Positions 1 through 7,932 of a stretch of 51,901 nt of DNA are shown piece after piece (within the stretch, counting starts at the first letter, position 1; each line of letters opens with the position of its first letter). Under the pieces are notes generated by a model. The model saw nothing but the letters and a program-made list of their open reading frames with translations, did not search any database and was not told the DNA's origin. The position numbers were made by a program, and so were the translations under genes. This DNA comes from a virus: the IMG/VR virus record IMGVR_UViG_3300046467_000510, positions 1-51,901 of that record; one strand, given 5' to 3'.

Positions 1-80
1 AGAAGGCGCTAAAGCGTTTGCAAGAGCGCTTTATTGAACACCTTATGGAGCGTCAACTTCATCTAAGGGGAGACTTGTGA
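1..80 (+). CDS. C-terminal fragment of an upstream gene
   Basis: An open frame enters from the left edge (first full codon at position 3) and stops at 78-80. It encodes about 25 charged, helical-looking residues ending in HLRGDL. Its TGA overlaps the GTG start of the next gene (GTGA), the same coupling seen through the rest of this operon, so it is probably a real gene end. The fragment is too short to assign. If the sugar pathway is complete, the missing 4-keto-sugar aminotransferase (PseC/DegT type) could lie in this direction, but nothing visible proves it. Confidence 0.55.
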   Translation, partial: KALKRLQERFIEHLMERQLHLRGDL

Positions 81-1078
81 ATATCCTTTTGACTGGTGCG
101 ACCGGAACGTTCGGTAAAGCGTTCCTCCGATATGTTTTAGCGGATAGACGTGTCGACGTAAATAGACTCGCCGCCTTCGCTCGTTCTGAGTCGCGGCTTG
201 CGTTGCTGAACGAACAGTATGGAGCGCATGAAGCGTTCAGACCGTTTCTTGGCGACGTGCGAGATGAACGCCGCCTTCGTGATGCGTGTGCCGGTGTCGA
301 TGTAGTCATCCACGCTGCAGCGCTGAAGCGGGTTGATGATGGCGCGTACAACCCGTTAGAGATGCACAAGACCAACGTGCAGGGCAGTATTAACGTGGCT
401 AATGCTGCAAGAGAGGTTGGCGTAAAGAAGGTCATTTTAATTTCGTCAGACAAAGCGGTCGCGCCAATTAATACGTATGGCGCGAGCAAGTACCAAGCGG
501 AAAACTGTTTACGAGAATTGAACAGCCATGCCGCACCTGTCGGCACGTCCATCTCTTGTGTGAGGTATGGGAACGTCTTAGCGAGTACCGGAAGTGTCTT
601 AACAGTATGGCGTCGACAGATAAAAGCTGGTCGCCCGTTAACCGTGACCGACAAGACGATGACTCGGTTTTGGTTGACAGCAAACGAAGCGGTCGAGCAT
701 GTCTTTCGGTCGCTAGAGTTAATGCACGGTGGAGAAATCTTTATTCCGAAGATTAGAAGTTCAAGTATCAAAACGTTGGCAGAGGCGTTCCATCCTCAAG
801 GGAAGGTGTCGATTGTTGGTAAGCGTGTCGGCGGAGAGAAGCTACACGAGGCGCTCATCAATACTGACGAACACGAGCGTGCCATCGCTCAAAAAGGAGT
901 CATCGTTATCCCGCCAGCCGTTCAGGGGACGCGACTGAGTTGGACGAGGCATGAATGGGTTAGCGACAACTCGACAAGTGTGCCGAACCCTTATGCTAGT
1001 TCTAATCCAAGCTTGTGCGATATGACAACGGTGGACCTTCATGCGTTGTTGGTTAGCGCAACAGGAGAAGCAATATGA
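77..1078 (+). CDS. UDP-GlcNAc 4,6-dehydratase-like SDR (PseB/FlaA1 family)
   Basis: A short-chain dehydrogenase of 333 aa. It opens with the nucleotide-binding motif GATGTFG (residues 7-13). It also has the 'HAAALKRVD' segment, an SSDKA motif and a YGASK motif with the catalytic Tyr and Lys, as in PseB and FlaA1 inverting dehydratases. That family removes water from UDP-GlcNAc to give a 4-keto-6-deoxy sugar, the first step to pseudaminic acid. The GTG start at 77 has an AAGGGGAG Shine-Dalgarno in front and overlaps the previous stop. The next gene starts inside its stop codon (ATGA). Family assignment is strong; the exact substrate is inferred. Confidence 0.88.
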   Translation: MNILLTGATGTFGKAFLRYVLADRRVDVNRLAAFARSESRLALLNEQYGAHEAFRPFLGDVRDERRLRDACAGVDVVIHAAALKRVDDGAYNPLEMHKTNVQGSINVANAAREVGVKKVILISSDKAVAPINTYGASKYQAENCLRELNSHAAPVGTSISCVRYGNVLASTGSVLTVWRRQIKAGRPLTVTDKTMTRFWLTANEAVEHVFRSLELMHGGEIFIPKIRSSSIKTLAEAFHPQGKVSIVGKRVGGEKLHEALINTDEHERAIAQKGVIVIPPAVQGTRLSWTRHEWVSDNSTSVPNPYASSNPSLCDMTTVDLHALLVSATGEAI

Positions 1079-1977
1079 AGGCGGCTGTTGTCGGGTTAGG
1101 ATCGATGGGCCGTCGCTATGCCGACATCCTTCTTGAGCATCCAGATGAGCCTGACATCGCGCTATGCGACTCGCTTGTCGAGCCGGATATAAAACAACCA
1201 AAAGATTTTCCTCATCGTGAGGTTTCGTTTTTTCAAGAGTACGACCGCCTCCTAAAGAACTTTGTACCCGACGTTATATTTATTGCAACGCCAGCGCGTT
1301 CTCATCTTGGGATGGCTATGCAAGCTCGGGCGAGAGATAAGAGGTGCGCCATCTTGATACAGAAGCCGTTAAGCGATACCGACCTAACAGACGAACAGGT
1401 TAGATGGTGCGTGGAAGAATCGGGGTTAATTTCCGTCGGCTATAACTGGCGCTTCCATACGTTAGTTCAGCACCTACATGGCATCAAAAATAATATTGAA
1501 GACATTACCTTTTTCGTCGCGTCCGATATGAGGAACTGGCCCGGAAAAGACTACGCCGATCCACTACGGGAGTTCTCGCACGACATCGACCTCGTGAGCC
1601 ACCTCACCACTAACGCGCATGTCACACAAGTTACTGAACGCAAGGCGTGGCACGGGAACGAACGCATCCACATACGAGGCGAACACGACCACGGGACATG
1701 GCGTGTCATTGTGTCTCCGTTTGAAAAACCGACAAGATGGTGTCGCGTTAAATTAAACGACGGGCTACGTTTAAATAAGCGCATGGCGTTAACACACGAC
1801 GACCTCATGTCGCTCTACTTACAAGAGGCGCACGAGCTTATTGTGGCGTGGACAGACGGACGCGGTCCGGAAGACTTGACCTGTCCGTTAACTGACGCAC
1901 TCCGTACCACGTTACTTGTCGACCGGATAGGAACGATGGTGATAAAGAACACAAGCTTTGATGGAGTTGTGATGTGA
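1075..1977 (+). CDS. Gfo/Idh/MocA-family sugar oxidoreductase
   Basis: A 300 aa protein with an N-terminal NAD(P)-binding motif GLGSMGRRY. The order then follows the Gfo/Idh/MocA family: an 'IATPARSH' strand-turn, a QKPLSD segment equivalent to the conserved EKP motif, and 'GYNWRFH'. Such enzymes oxidise or reduce sugar hydroxyls and often sit in NeuB/SpsF sugar clusters. It overlaps the dehydratase by four bases and the NeuB-like gene by one, so translation is probably coupled. The replacement of Glu by Gln in the EKP motif is worth noting, though the Lys thought to act in catalysis is kept. Confidence 0.85.
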   Translation: MKAAVVGLGSMGRRYADILLEHPDEPDIALCDSLVEPDIKQPKDFPHREVSFFQEYDRLLKNFVPDVIFIATPARSHLGMAMQARARDKRCAILIQKPLSDTDLTDEQVRWCVEESGLISVGYNWRFHTLVQHLHGIKNNIEDITFFVASDMRNWPGKDYADPLREFSHDIDLVSHLTTNAHVTQVTERKAWHGNERIHIRGEHDHGTWRVIVSPFEKPTRWCRVKLNDGLRLNKRMALTHDDLMSLYLQEAHELIVAWTDGRGPEDLTCPLTDALRTTLLVDRIGTMVIKNTSFDGVVM

Positions 1978-2789
1978 TGGTTTATGTGATTGCCGAAGCT
2001 GGCGCCTGTGGCGACGGGGACCTCGCGAAGATGATTCGACAAGTTAACGAGGCCGCGTCGAGTGGGGCGAACGCTGTTAAGTTTCAATACATGAGCAACG
2101 CGTTAAAGGTAGCGGAACGCCGACACGCAACTGAAGACGGGTACCAAGAACTGTATCGAAAGTATTGCGAATGGCCTCGTGAGTGGCACGGCGACTTGCA
2201 GAGCGCGTGTGTGTCTGCCGGCGTCGACTATATGTGTTCTGTATATCTAAAAGAGGACGTCTTAACTGTCTCGCCATACGTGTCGAACTTTAAGGTGTCG
2301 AGCTTCGAAGCTGACGACTACGACCTTCTCAACGCGACAGCAAGAACCATGAGACCTCCACAAAGAATGTTTGTATCGACTGGTATGTGCGGCGATACGG
2401 AATACAGAATTCTTGTCGACCGATTCAGGATTGCTATTAACGCTCAAGAGATCGTGTTGATGCATTGTGTTAGTTCGTATCCGACTCCGCTTAGTCAATT
2501 AAATCTCAGCGTGCTGTCTAAGTACAAACAGATCACCGGGTTTTCAGATCATTCAGATCCATCCTTTACGTTTACAGGAGCGCTCGCGGTGTCATGTGGC
2601 GCAAAGTTTATCGAGGCGCACATGCGACTAGATGACACTGATGTTAGTAATCCAGACGCGCCTCACGCGATGACACCGACACAGTTTGATGAGTACGTTG
2701 AACTAATACGGAACGCGGAGTTCGCTATTGGTAGCGGCCGGAAAGGAGAGATGCCATGCGAGAAGTTAATGAAGAGGTACCGAGTGTGA
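1977..2789 (+). CDS. NeuB/SpsE-like nonulosonic acid synthase, short form
   Basis: The protein resembles sialic, legionaminic and pseudaminic acid synthases, which condense a 6-carbon sugar with phosphoenolpyruvate. Visible marks are 'AEAGACGDGDLAK' and 'ANAVKFQ' at the N-terminus, 'KVSSFEADDYDLL', 'VSTGMCGD', 'LMHCVSSYP', 'ITGFSDHS' and 'GAKFIEAHMRLDD'. At about 270 aa it ends after the TIM-barrel and has no room for the C-terminal antifreeze-like (SAF) domain usual in 340-350 aa NeuB proteins. ATG 1977 overlaps the previous TGA by one base; a GTG at 1974 is an alternative. Loss of SAF may change oligomer or active-site closure. Confidence 0.82.
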   Translation: MVYVIAEAGACGDGDLAKMIRQVNEAASSGANAVKFQYMSNALKVAERRHATEDGYQELYRKYCEWPREWHGDLQSACVSAGVDYMCSVYLKEDVLTVSPYVSNFKVSSFEADDYDLLNATARTMRPPQRMFVSTGMCGDTEYRILVDRFRIAINAQEIVLMHCVSSYPTPLSQLNLSVLSKYKQITGFSDHSDPSFTFTGALAVSCGAKFIEAHMRLDDTDVSNPDAPHAMTPTQFDEYVELIRNAEFAIGSGRKGEMPCEKLMKRYRV

Positions 2790-3235
2790 CACTTCGCCGC
2801 GCAGCAATTGAAGACGTTCGACTCCTGTACGACTGGAGGAACGATACAGGAGTTCGCCTTAAGTCTTTAAACACGGAACCTCTTGACTGGGACGAACATG
2901 TCGACTGGTTCACACAGCGATTAGTGCTAACGCACAACGAGACCATCTGGATAGTTGAAGACAGCGATGCCGACCCGTACGGGAGTGGTCGCATCTTACT
3001 AACGGACGACGGCTTGGGAATGATTAGCGTTGTGATTGCGCCGGACAAGCGCGGTCAAGGTCTTGGTCGACAGCTTATTGTTCTACTGGCTGACAAGATT
3101 CGACAGATGAAGATGGTGCCTGTCGCACGTATCGTTAGAGGAAACGTGGCTTCGTTTAAGGCGTTCACATCGTCCGGCTTTCGCGTTTACGAAGACGACC
3201 CTGAGCGAGACTACGTGGAGATGCGGTGGCTTTAG
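2756..3235 (+). CDS. GNAT-family acetyltransferase
   Basis: A 159 aa single-domain GNAT. The acetyl-CoA pyrophosphate loop is RGQGLGRQ, after the β4 strand 'MISVVIAPDK'. The tail 'NVASFKAFTSSGFRVYEDD' matches the usual N-x-x-S/A-x-x-x-F-x-x-x-G-F ending. Its place between a NeuB-like synthase and a cytidylyltransferase suggests a PseH-like role, adding an acetyl group to an amino-sugar intermediate. It overlaps the NeuB-like gene by 34 bases and the next by 10. The acyl acceptor cannot be read from sequence. Confidence 0.8.
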   Translation: MREVNEEVPSVTLRRAAIEDVRLLYDWRNDTGVRLKSLNTEPLDWDEHVDWFTQRLVLTHNETIWIVEDSDADPYGSGRILLTDDGLGMISVVIAPDKRGQGLGRQLIVLLADKIRQMKMVPVARIVRGNVASFKAFTSSGFRVYEDDPERDYVEMRWL

Positions 3236-4203
3236 GTTACGAAGTTATTGAGCGCCGCAAACTTCCATCCACAGCGTGGAACGATTACGTCGACGCGCAT
3301 CCACAAGCGTGGTTCTGGCATCGGGAAGAATGGTTGAACTATTCGCTCGACTATACGAAACACTCAATCGATAAGTCGTTTGCTGTACTTAGGAACGGCG
3401 ACGTTGTCGGCATCTGTCCAGCCATCACGTGCGGTGTTGAAATTCGTATGGGCGACGATGCGTGTATTGGCCCGTTAGCGTCTTCTCCTGAAGCTACGTG
3501 TGAGGTTATAGACGCCATCCGTTCCCGCTTAACGAACTACATTGCGAACTGGAGATGGAATAGGGGTAGAGGAGAGGTTATTACTGGTCCACTCCTTAGC
3601 TTGTCGACAGAGCGGTGGGTGTATTTATCGCGATGGCTGACGTCTGTCGTACCGTTAAACGTTGGCGAGAAAGAACGATGGAGAGGCGTGCGAAAGAGTT
3701 ATCGGTCGTTAATTAACCAATCGAAAGTTCGACACCAGATTGTTCGTAAGGATATGTGGGACGACTACAAGACGTGCCATCAACAATGCGCGACTCGTCC
3801 TCGCTCCAATAACACTTACGACCATCAACACGATTGGTTCCGACGTAAGCTTGCACACGTCTATTGTGTTTATGGGGAGCACGATAAGAGTCACCCCGCG
3901 TCGGTTATGGTGACCTCAGCGCGAGGCGGCTCTGGTTCGTCGGACTGTTCAAGTCAGTCGCTCTCCACCCTGTCGGCCGCATATGTCATCACCTATAAGA
4001 ACAGAGCCTACTATGCGAGCGGTCCGTCGCTCGTTAAGAACACGCAACACCGTTTACAGTGGGAGGTCATACAAGACCTGTCCTCGTTAAACGTTCACGA
4101 CTACGAGCTTGGATGGATTAGCGACGACGGTGTCGGCTTTTTTAAAAGCGGATGGGGACACGAGACTGAAGTAATCGAGAACGTATCTGGTCAGGTTAAT
4201 TAG
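3226..4203 (+). CDS. FemAB-like / GNAT-fold acyltransferase
   Basis: A 325 aa protein whose layout recalls FemAB/BioF2-type transferases. It has an N-terminal 'HPQAWFWHREEWL' segment of the kind that starts the first GNAT-like half, and a C-terminal half with 'YYASGPSLVK', 'LQWEVIQDL' and 'YELGWI...GVGFFKSGWG'. The last stretch matches the G-x-x-x-F-K-x-x-G/F-G ending of FemAB-like proteins. In cell-envelope clusters these move amino-acyl or acyl groups onto sugars or peptides. The GTG start at 3226 lies inside the end of the GNAT gene. The fold call is moderate; the substrate is unknown. Confidence 0.6.
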   Translation: MALGYEVIERRKLPSTAWNDYVDAHPQAWFWHREEWLNYSLDYTKHSIDKSFAVLRNGDVVGICPAITCGVEIRMGDDACIGPLASSPEATCEVIDAIRSRLTNYIANWRWNRGRGEVITGPLLSLSTERWVYLSRWLTSVVPLNVGEKERWRGVRKSYRSLINQSKVRHQIVRKDMWDDYKTCHQQCATRPRSNNTYDHQHDWFRRKLAHVYCVYGEHDKSHPASVMVTSARGGSGSSDCSSQSLSTLSAAYVITYKNRAYYASGPSLVKNTQHRLQWEVIQDLSSLNVHDYELGWISDDGVGFFKSGWGHETEVIENVSGQVN

Positions 4204-4205
4204 TT

Positions 4206-4856
4206 GTGTCTAGAAAGAATGTAGTCGCTGTCATTCAGGCTCGTCTTGGGAGTAAACGCTTTCCCGGGAAGGCGTTGGAGAAGCTTAGAGGCAAGCCGTT
4301 AGTGTTGCATGTATGTGACCGCGTTAAGCGTGTCGAGCGCGTCGACCGAGTGGTCGCGGCTGTTCCATACGGCGACCACGAACTGATTGACGTCTTACGT
4401 AAAGGCGGGATGGAGCATATCGTTCTTGGGCCGGAGAACGACGTATTGATACGGATGTGGATGGCGGCCGCAGTTAACCGAGCCGACGTTGTTATGCGTG
4501 TTACTGGCGACTGTCCGTTATGGTCGCCTGTTGCTGGCGCGTTAGTTCTTAAGTCGTTTCTGTACGACAAACAACGACGACAGTACTGGTCAAACGATAC
4601 GCGGATATCTGGTTGGCCCGATGGGACTGACACGGAGGTATTCAGTTTCAATTTACTAAAACAAACTCGGTATGCCAGATCGACTCAACAATCCGACGAC
4701 CACGAACACGTAACGACGTGGATGCAACGCTTGGAACACGGACGCTGTGGCGTTGTGACTCGCCCGTGGGATGAGGTAAGTAAAATGAAACTCTCTGTTG
4801 ACGAACCTCAAGACCTAACGCGTGTTATTGAATTTGGAGACGAGGTGATCGAGTAA
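4206..4856 (+). CDS. SpsF/NeuA-like cytidylyltransferase
   Basis: A nucleotidyltransferase of 216 aa. The N-terminal 'VAVIQARLGSKRFPGKAL' is the nucleotide-binding signature of CMP-sugar synthetases (A-R-x-G-S-K-R-x-P-G-K). Later come 'VVMRVTGDCPLW', with the metal-binding Asp, and 'KLSVDEPQDL', a standard SpsF/NeuA ending. The expected reaction joins CMP to the NeuB product, activating it for transfer. It starts with GTG two bases after the FemAB-like stop, and its TAA overlaps the next ATG. No glycosyltransferase is visible in the window, so transfer may depend on the host or on genes outside. Confidence 0.85.
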   Translation: MSRKNVVAVIQARLGSKRFPGKALEKLRGKPLVLHVCDRVKRVERVDRVVAAVPYGDHELIDVLRKGGMEHIVLGPENDVLIRMWMAAAVNRADVVMRVTGDCPLWSPVAGALVLKSFLYDKQRRQYWSNDTRISGWPDGTDTEVFSFNLLKQTRYARSTQQSDDHEHVTTWMQRLEHGRCGVVTRPWDEVSKMKLSVDEPQDLTRVIEFGDEVIE

Positions 4857-6103
4857 TGCCGTGGGAAGACCATTTTACTAAACACCTGATCGCCGAAAGC
4901 CATAACGTGCCAACGTTTTTAGATAAAGCGAAAGCATTAACACCCGGAGGGTCTCAAACAAGTAGTCGACGCCACGGGAAGGTTGGCACTATTGACTATC
5001 CGGCCTTCGCAGTCGAAGCCGCAGGCGCGTATATTTACTTCTCAAAAACAGATCGAGCTATCGACCTTGCTGGAGCTAACGCGACATGTCCGTTAGGCGC
5101 AAACCATCCTCGCGTTCTTGAGGCTGTCCTTAGTCAACTCGGTAAAGGCGGGACGATGAGTTTGCCGGCCGAGCTTGAGGTTTCTGTATCGGAGCAAATG
5201 CTTAACGTTGTTCCGTTTAACGACAGAATGGTCAGGTGGGTGCGTACTGGAAGCGAAGGGATGAGCGCGGCGGTCGCGATTGCGTTACAAGCGACAGGTC
5301 GGGCGCGTGTTGGTGTTCGTGTTGGTAGTTATCACGGTTGGCATACGTGGACGCGTGACATCTGCACGCCTATGTCAGAGTCGGCATTACCAGAAAGACG
5401 TTTATTAGAAACCTTGGCGGCCTACTGTATCGAGTCGCCGCGATGGACCGAAGTTGATGCCAAGTACAAACGATGGGTGGCATCAATTAGAAAGTTATGC
5501 GACGAGACAGGCACGTTGTTAATTTTTGACGACGTTGTTCACGCGTTCCGTTTTGAGTCGGGAGGACTCCAGCAAAGCTCGGGCGTTCCTGCGGACCTCG
5601 CGGTCTTTTCTAAGGCGTTAGGAAATGGGATTCCGGTGGCGTGTGTGGTGGGTAAGAAAGACCTCATGCAACAAACCGAATACCGAGTCAGTAGTACGTT
5701 TGGTGGAGAGACACTTGGCCTCGCAGCGGCGGGTGCTGTCTTACAACTACACCAGACGCAAGATGTGTGTGGTCAATTGCGACAGGTCGGCGTCGACTTA
5801 CGAGAACGCCTTCTCGACGCTATCGACGGAACGGGTATTAGACTTGTCGGCTGTCCTCAGCACTTCCGTTTCGAAGCCGACACCGATACACCAGACACGC
5901 CTCTTGACGATAGATTTTTAACGGCTTGTATTTACGATAGCCAGCACCCTGTCTTAGTTCACCGTGATGCCAATAACGTAAACCTTGCGATGGACGAATA
6001 CGTTAGAGAGAACATCGCCGCCACTATTAAACGTGCTGCACATAACTTAGAGAGCGAAGTGTTTCGCTCTCACGAGAGAGGTTCAGATTATGAAGGTGGT
6101 TAG
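4856..6103 (+). CDS. Class III (glutamate-1-semialdehyde aminomutase-like) aminotransferase
   Basis: A full-length 415 aa PLP enzyme. 'TPGGSQTSSRR' at the N-terminus, 'RTGSEGMSAAVAIALQATGR', 'SYHGWHTW', 'LLIFDDVVHAFR' with the PLP-contacting Asp, and 'FSKALGNGIP' with the Schiff-base Lys are all in family order. The final 'NVNLAMDEYVRENI' fits too. GSA-like aminotransferases recur in NeuB/SpsF surface-sugar clusters, so it more likely aminates a sugar or sugar acid than makes tetrapyrroles. ATG overlaps the preceding stop by one base, and the nitrilase gene starts within its last 14 bases. Confidence 0.85.
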   Translation: MPWEDHFTKHLIAESHNVPTFLDKAKALTPGGSQTSSRRHGKVGTIDYPAFAVEAAGAYIYFSKTDRAIDLAGANATCPLGANHPRVLEAVLSQLGKGGTMSLPAELEVSVSEQMLNVVPFNDRMVRWVRTGSEGMSAAVAIALQATGRARVGVRVGSYHGWHTWTRDICTPMSESALPERRLLETLAAYCIESPRWTEVDAKYKRWVASIRKLCDETGTLLIFDDVVHAFRFESGGLQQSSGVPADLAVFSKALGNGIPVACVVGKKDLMQQTEYRVSSTFGGETLGLAAAGAVLQLHQTQDVCGQLRQVGVDLRERLLDAIDGTGIRLVGCPQHFRFEADTDTPDTPLDDRFLTACIYDSQHPVLVHRDANNVNLAMDEYVRENIAATIKRAAHNLESEVFRSHERGSDYEGG

Positions 6104-7106
6104 TTGCGTTCCCCGTCAGTCGTATTCGTTTGCTGACAAACTTGATTGGCTTGACGCGGCTCTTAAAACTCACAAGCCAGATTTATTTGTAACGCCGCAA
6201 GAATACTTCGGCGGAGTCCAACAGATGTTTTTCAAAACTGGCGAACCTCTTAGTTATAAAGCGGAAGACGTTGTTAATCCGATCCACGAACTGGCGAAGA
6301 GTTATGACTGCGGTATTGCGTTTGGCGCGGTTATTGATGATCCGTTATTACGGGAACGACGTGAACGTATCTTTGTGGTCGACCCTGCGCGAGGTGTTAC
6401 AGGAACGTTCGATAAGATGATGCTTCCCGCTTACGACCACATCGACGCCAAAAGCGAAATCGCTATCTCTCCTGAAACGATTTTTAAGAAACGAGCGAGG
6501 TCGGCCTACGTGAAAGGTGCGGAGGTGACGATTCTGTTCTGTTGGGAAGTGTGGAGTAATTTTATTTGGCATGCGTTAGCGAAAGCCGATGCTGACTTCG
6601 TGTTGAGCATGATTAAGTTTGGTATCGCAGGGTATCCGACGAAAGGAAAAGACGACCAAGGCCGAGCGTGTGTGACCGGTTTTGGTTACGGCGACGACGG
6701 TGGATGGCTCAGACGGTTACAGAGTGCGGCTGAGTTCGACGTTGCGGCTCCTATTGTGTGCGCCACGAATAGTTGGGACCAACCAAAGCGCTCTCGACCG
6801 CTATGCGGAACAATTTTTCCGTATGACGACGATACGTTGGCCTACCCGCCGAAGGGGAGTCGAGGCACGATTGAAGAGTTGTTTGTTGTTGATGAGATAG
6901 ATCCGAAGAAGTGTCGGTACAGTCGAGAGAATAAATTTAAGCTGCACGAGGAGACGGGTGAGTGGCCAAGTACTACGGTTCGCGCCAAGACCATGATGTG
7001 GAAAGTTAGACGAATGGAACGTAAGTTTGAAGCGTTAGCGACTAACGCGCCAACCGGACCCGTTCTTTCTCGCCGCTCTCGGTCATCACAATTAAAGGGT
7101 CGATAG
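6090..7106 (+). CDS. Nitrilase-superfamily C-N hydrolase
   Basis: A 338 aa enzyme carrying the nitrilase triad: Glu38 in 'TPQEYFGG', Lys109 in 'DKMMLPAYDH' and Cys151 in 'LFCWEVW'. The superfamily splits nitriles, amides or carbamoyl groups, or uses them as ammonia donors. It overlaps the aminotransferase gene and ends one base before the first DpdA-like gene, so it could serve either pathway. It might work on an amide-bearing sugar or on the nitrile or amide at C7 of a deazaguanine. The second idea is speculative, because no QueC is seen to make the nitrile here. The C-terminal 40 residues are basic. Confidence 0.8.
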   Translation: MKVVSCVPRQSYSFADKLDWLDAALKTHKPDLFVTPQEYFGGVQQMFFKTGEPLSYKAEDVVNPIHELAKSYDCGIAFGAVIDDPLLRERRERIFVVDPARGVTGTFDKMMLPAYDHIDAKSEIAISPETIFKKRARSAYVKGAEVTILFCWEVWSNFIWHALAKADADFVLSMIKFGIAGYPTKGKDDQGRACVTGFGYGDDGGWLRRLQSAAEFDVAAPIVCATNSWDQPKRSRPLCGTIFPYDDDTLAYPPKGSRGTIEELFVVDEIDPKKCRYSRENKFKLHEETGEWPSTTVRAKTMMWKVRRMERKFEALATNAPTGPVLSRRSRSSQLKGR

Positions 7107-7107
7107 C

Positions 7108-7932
7108 TTGAGGCTGTATACGGCTGGCGAAAGTGCCACGCACCTTGAACCTCTCATGGTAGGGGTGGGTCTTCGTAATCGACTAGTCAGCTTTGCGTTT
7201 AAGCGAGGCAGTCCGTTCCGGTGGTGGGTTAGCGAACGACCAGAAACAGGTGGGCCGCCAGACGGCTCCTCTGTTTTTTTAGATAGCGGAGCGTTCTCCG
7301 CGTTAACGCAAAACATAACTATCGATCTCGACACTTACATTAAATGTATTCACACGTATAAAAAGCATCTCGATGTTTATGCGTCCCTCGACGTTATTGG
7401 AGACGCGAAAGCGTCGCAGGCGAATACCGATTACATGGAGTCTTGTGGCCTCTGGCCGCTCCCAACGTTCCATCGTGGATCCAAATGGACTGACCTGCAC
7501 TATATGTGCGAGCGGTATGACCACTTCGCTCTTGGTGGCGTGGCAAGCGAGACAACCAGACGTGAATCGATACAGCCGTGGCTAGACGGCTGTCTATCAA
7601 TCATTAAAGGGTATTGGCCTCGCCGTATTCACGGCTTCGGCATACAGGCACAGTGGGCGTTAGAGCGCTATCCGTTTTACAGTTCTGACTCGTCATCTGT
7701 TGTGATGGCCGCGTCCTTTGGAGGCGTTAATCGATTTCAGAACGGTAAATACTTTTGCACACACTGGAAAGAATACGCTGCCGAAAAAGTTACCTCGTCC
7801 ATTGTTGATACGGTCGAACAGTCAGCCTATATAGAACGAGAACGCTTAAACGCTATCGCGTTGGTGGCGTTTGAGAAACACCTTACTGAGTTATGGCGCG
7901 TTAGGGGTGTCGACTGGGACACGTTAAGTTGA
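7108..7932 (+). CDS. dpdA: DpdA-like DNA guanine transglycosylase, copy 1
   Basis: A 274 aa relative of tRNA-guanine transglycosylase. Asp59 in 'FLDSGAFSA' matches the base-binding DSGGF motif. 'FALGGVAS' and 'HGFGIQAQW' match the substrate-binding loops, and Asp194 in 'YPFYSSDSSS' is where the nucleophilic Asp should be. The Cys-x-Cys-x2-Cys zinc site of tRNA enzymes is absent. Phage DpdA proteins swap guanine in DNA for a 7-deazaguanine base. The flanking queD-queE-folE genes, which make that base, support DNA modification over tRNA work. Start is TTG at 7108, one base after the previous stop, with an AAAGGG Shine-Dalgarno. Confidence 0.82.
   Translation: MRLYTAGESATHLEPLMVGVGLRNRLVSFAFKRGSPFRWWVSERPETGGPPDGSSVFLDSGAFSALTQNITIDLDTYIKCIHTYKKHLDVYASLDVIGDAKASQANTDYMESCGLWPLPTFHRGSKWTDLHYMCERYDHFALGGVASETTRRESIQPWLDGCLSIIKGYWPRRIHGFGIQAQWALERYPFYSSDSSSVVMAASFGGVNRFQNGKYFCTHWKEYAAEKVTSSIVDTVEQSAYIERERLNAIALVAFEKHLTELWRVRGVDWDTLS

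Noticed and set aside
43-771. 242-codon open frame on the - strand
   Set aside because: It lies opposite the strong dehydratase gene, has no Shine-Dalgarno or family features, and all supported genes are on the + strand.
4856-6103. Tetrapyrrole biosynthesis (true GSA aminomutase)
   Set aside because: No other tetrapyrrole gene is present, and the neighbours are all sugar genes in which GSA-like aminotransferases recur.
6090-7106. Nitrilase as a replacement for QueC
   Set aside because: QueC is an ATP-dependent PP-loop enzyme that makes a nitrile; nitrilases act in the opposite sense, so equivalence is not supported.
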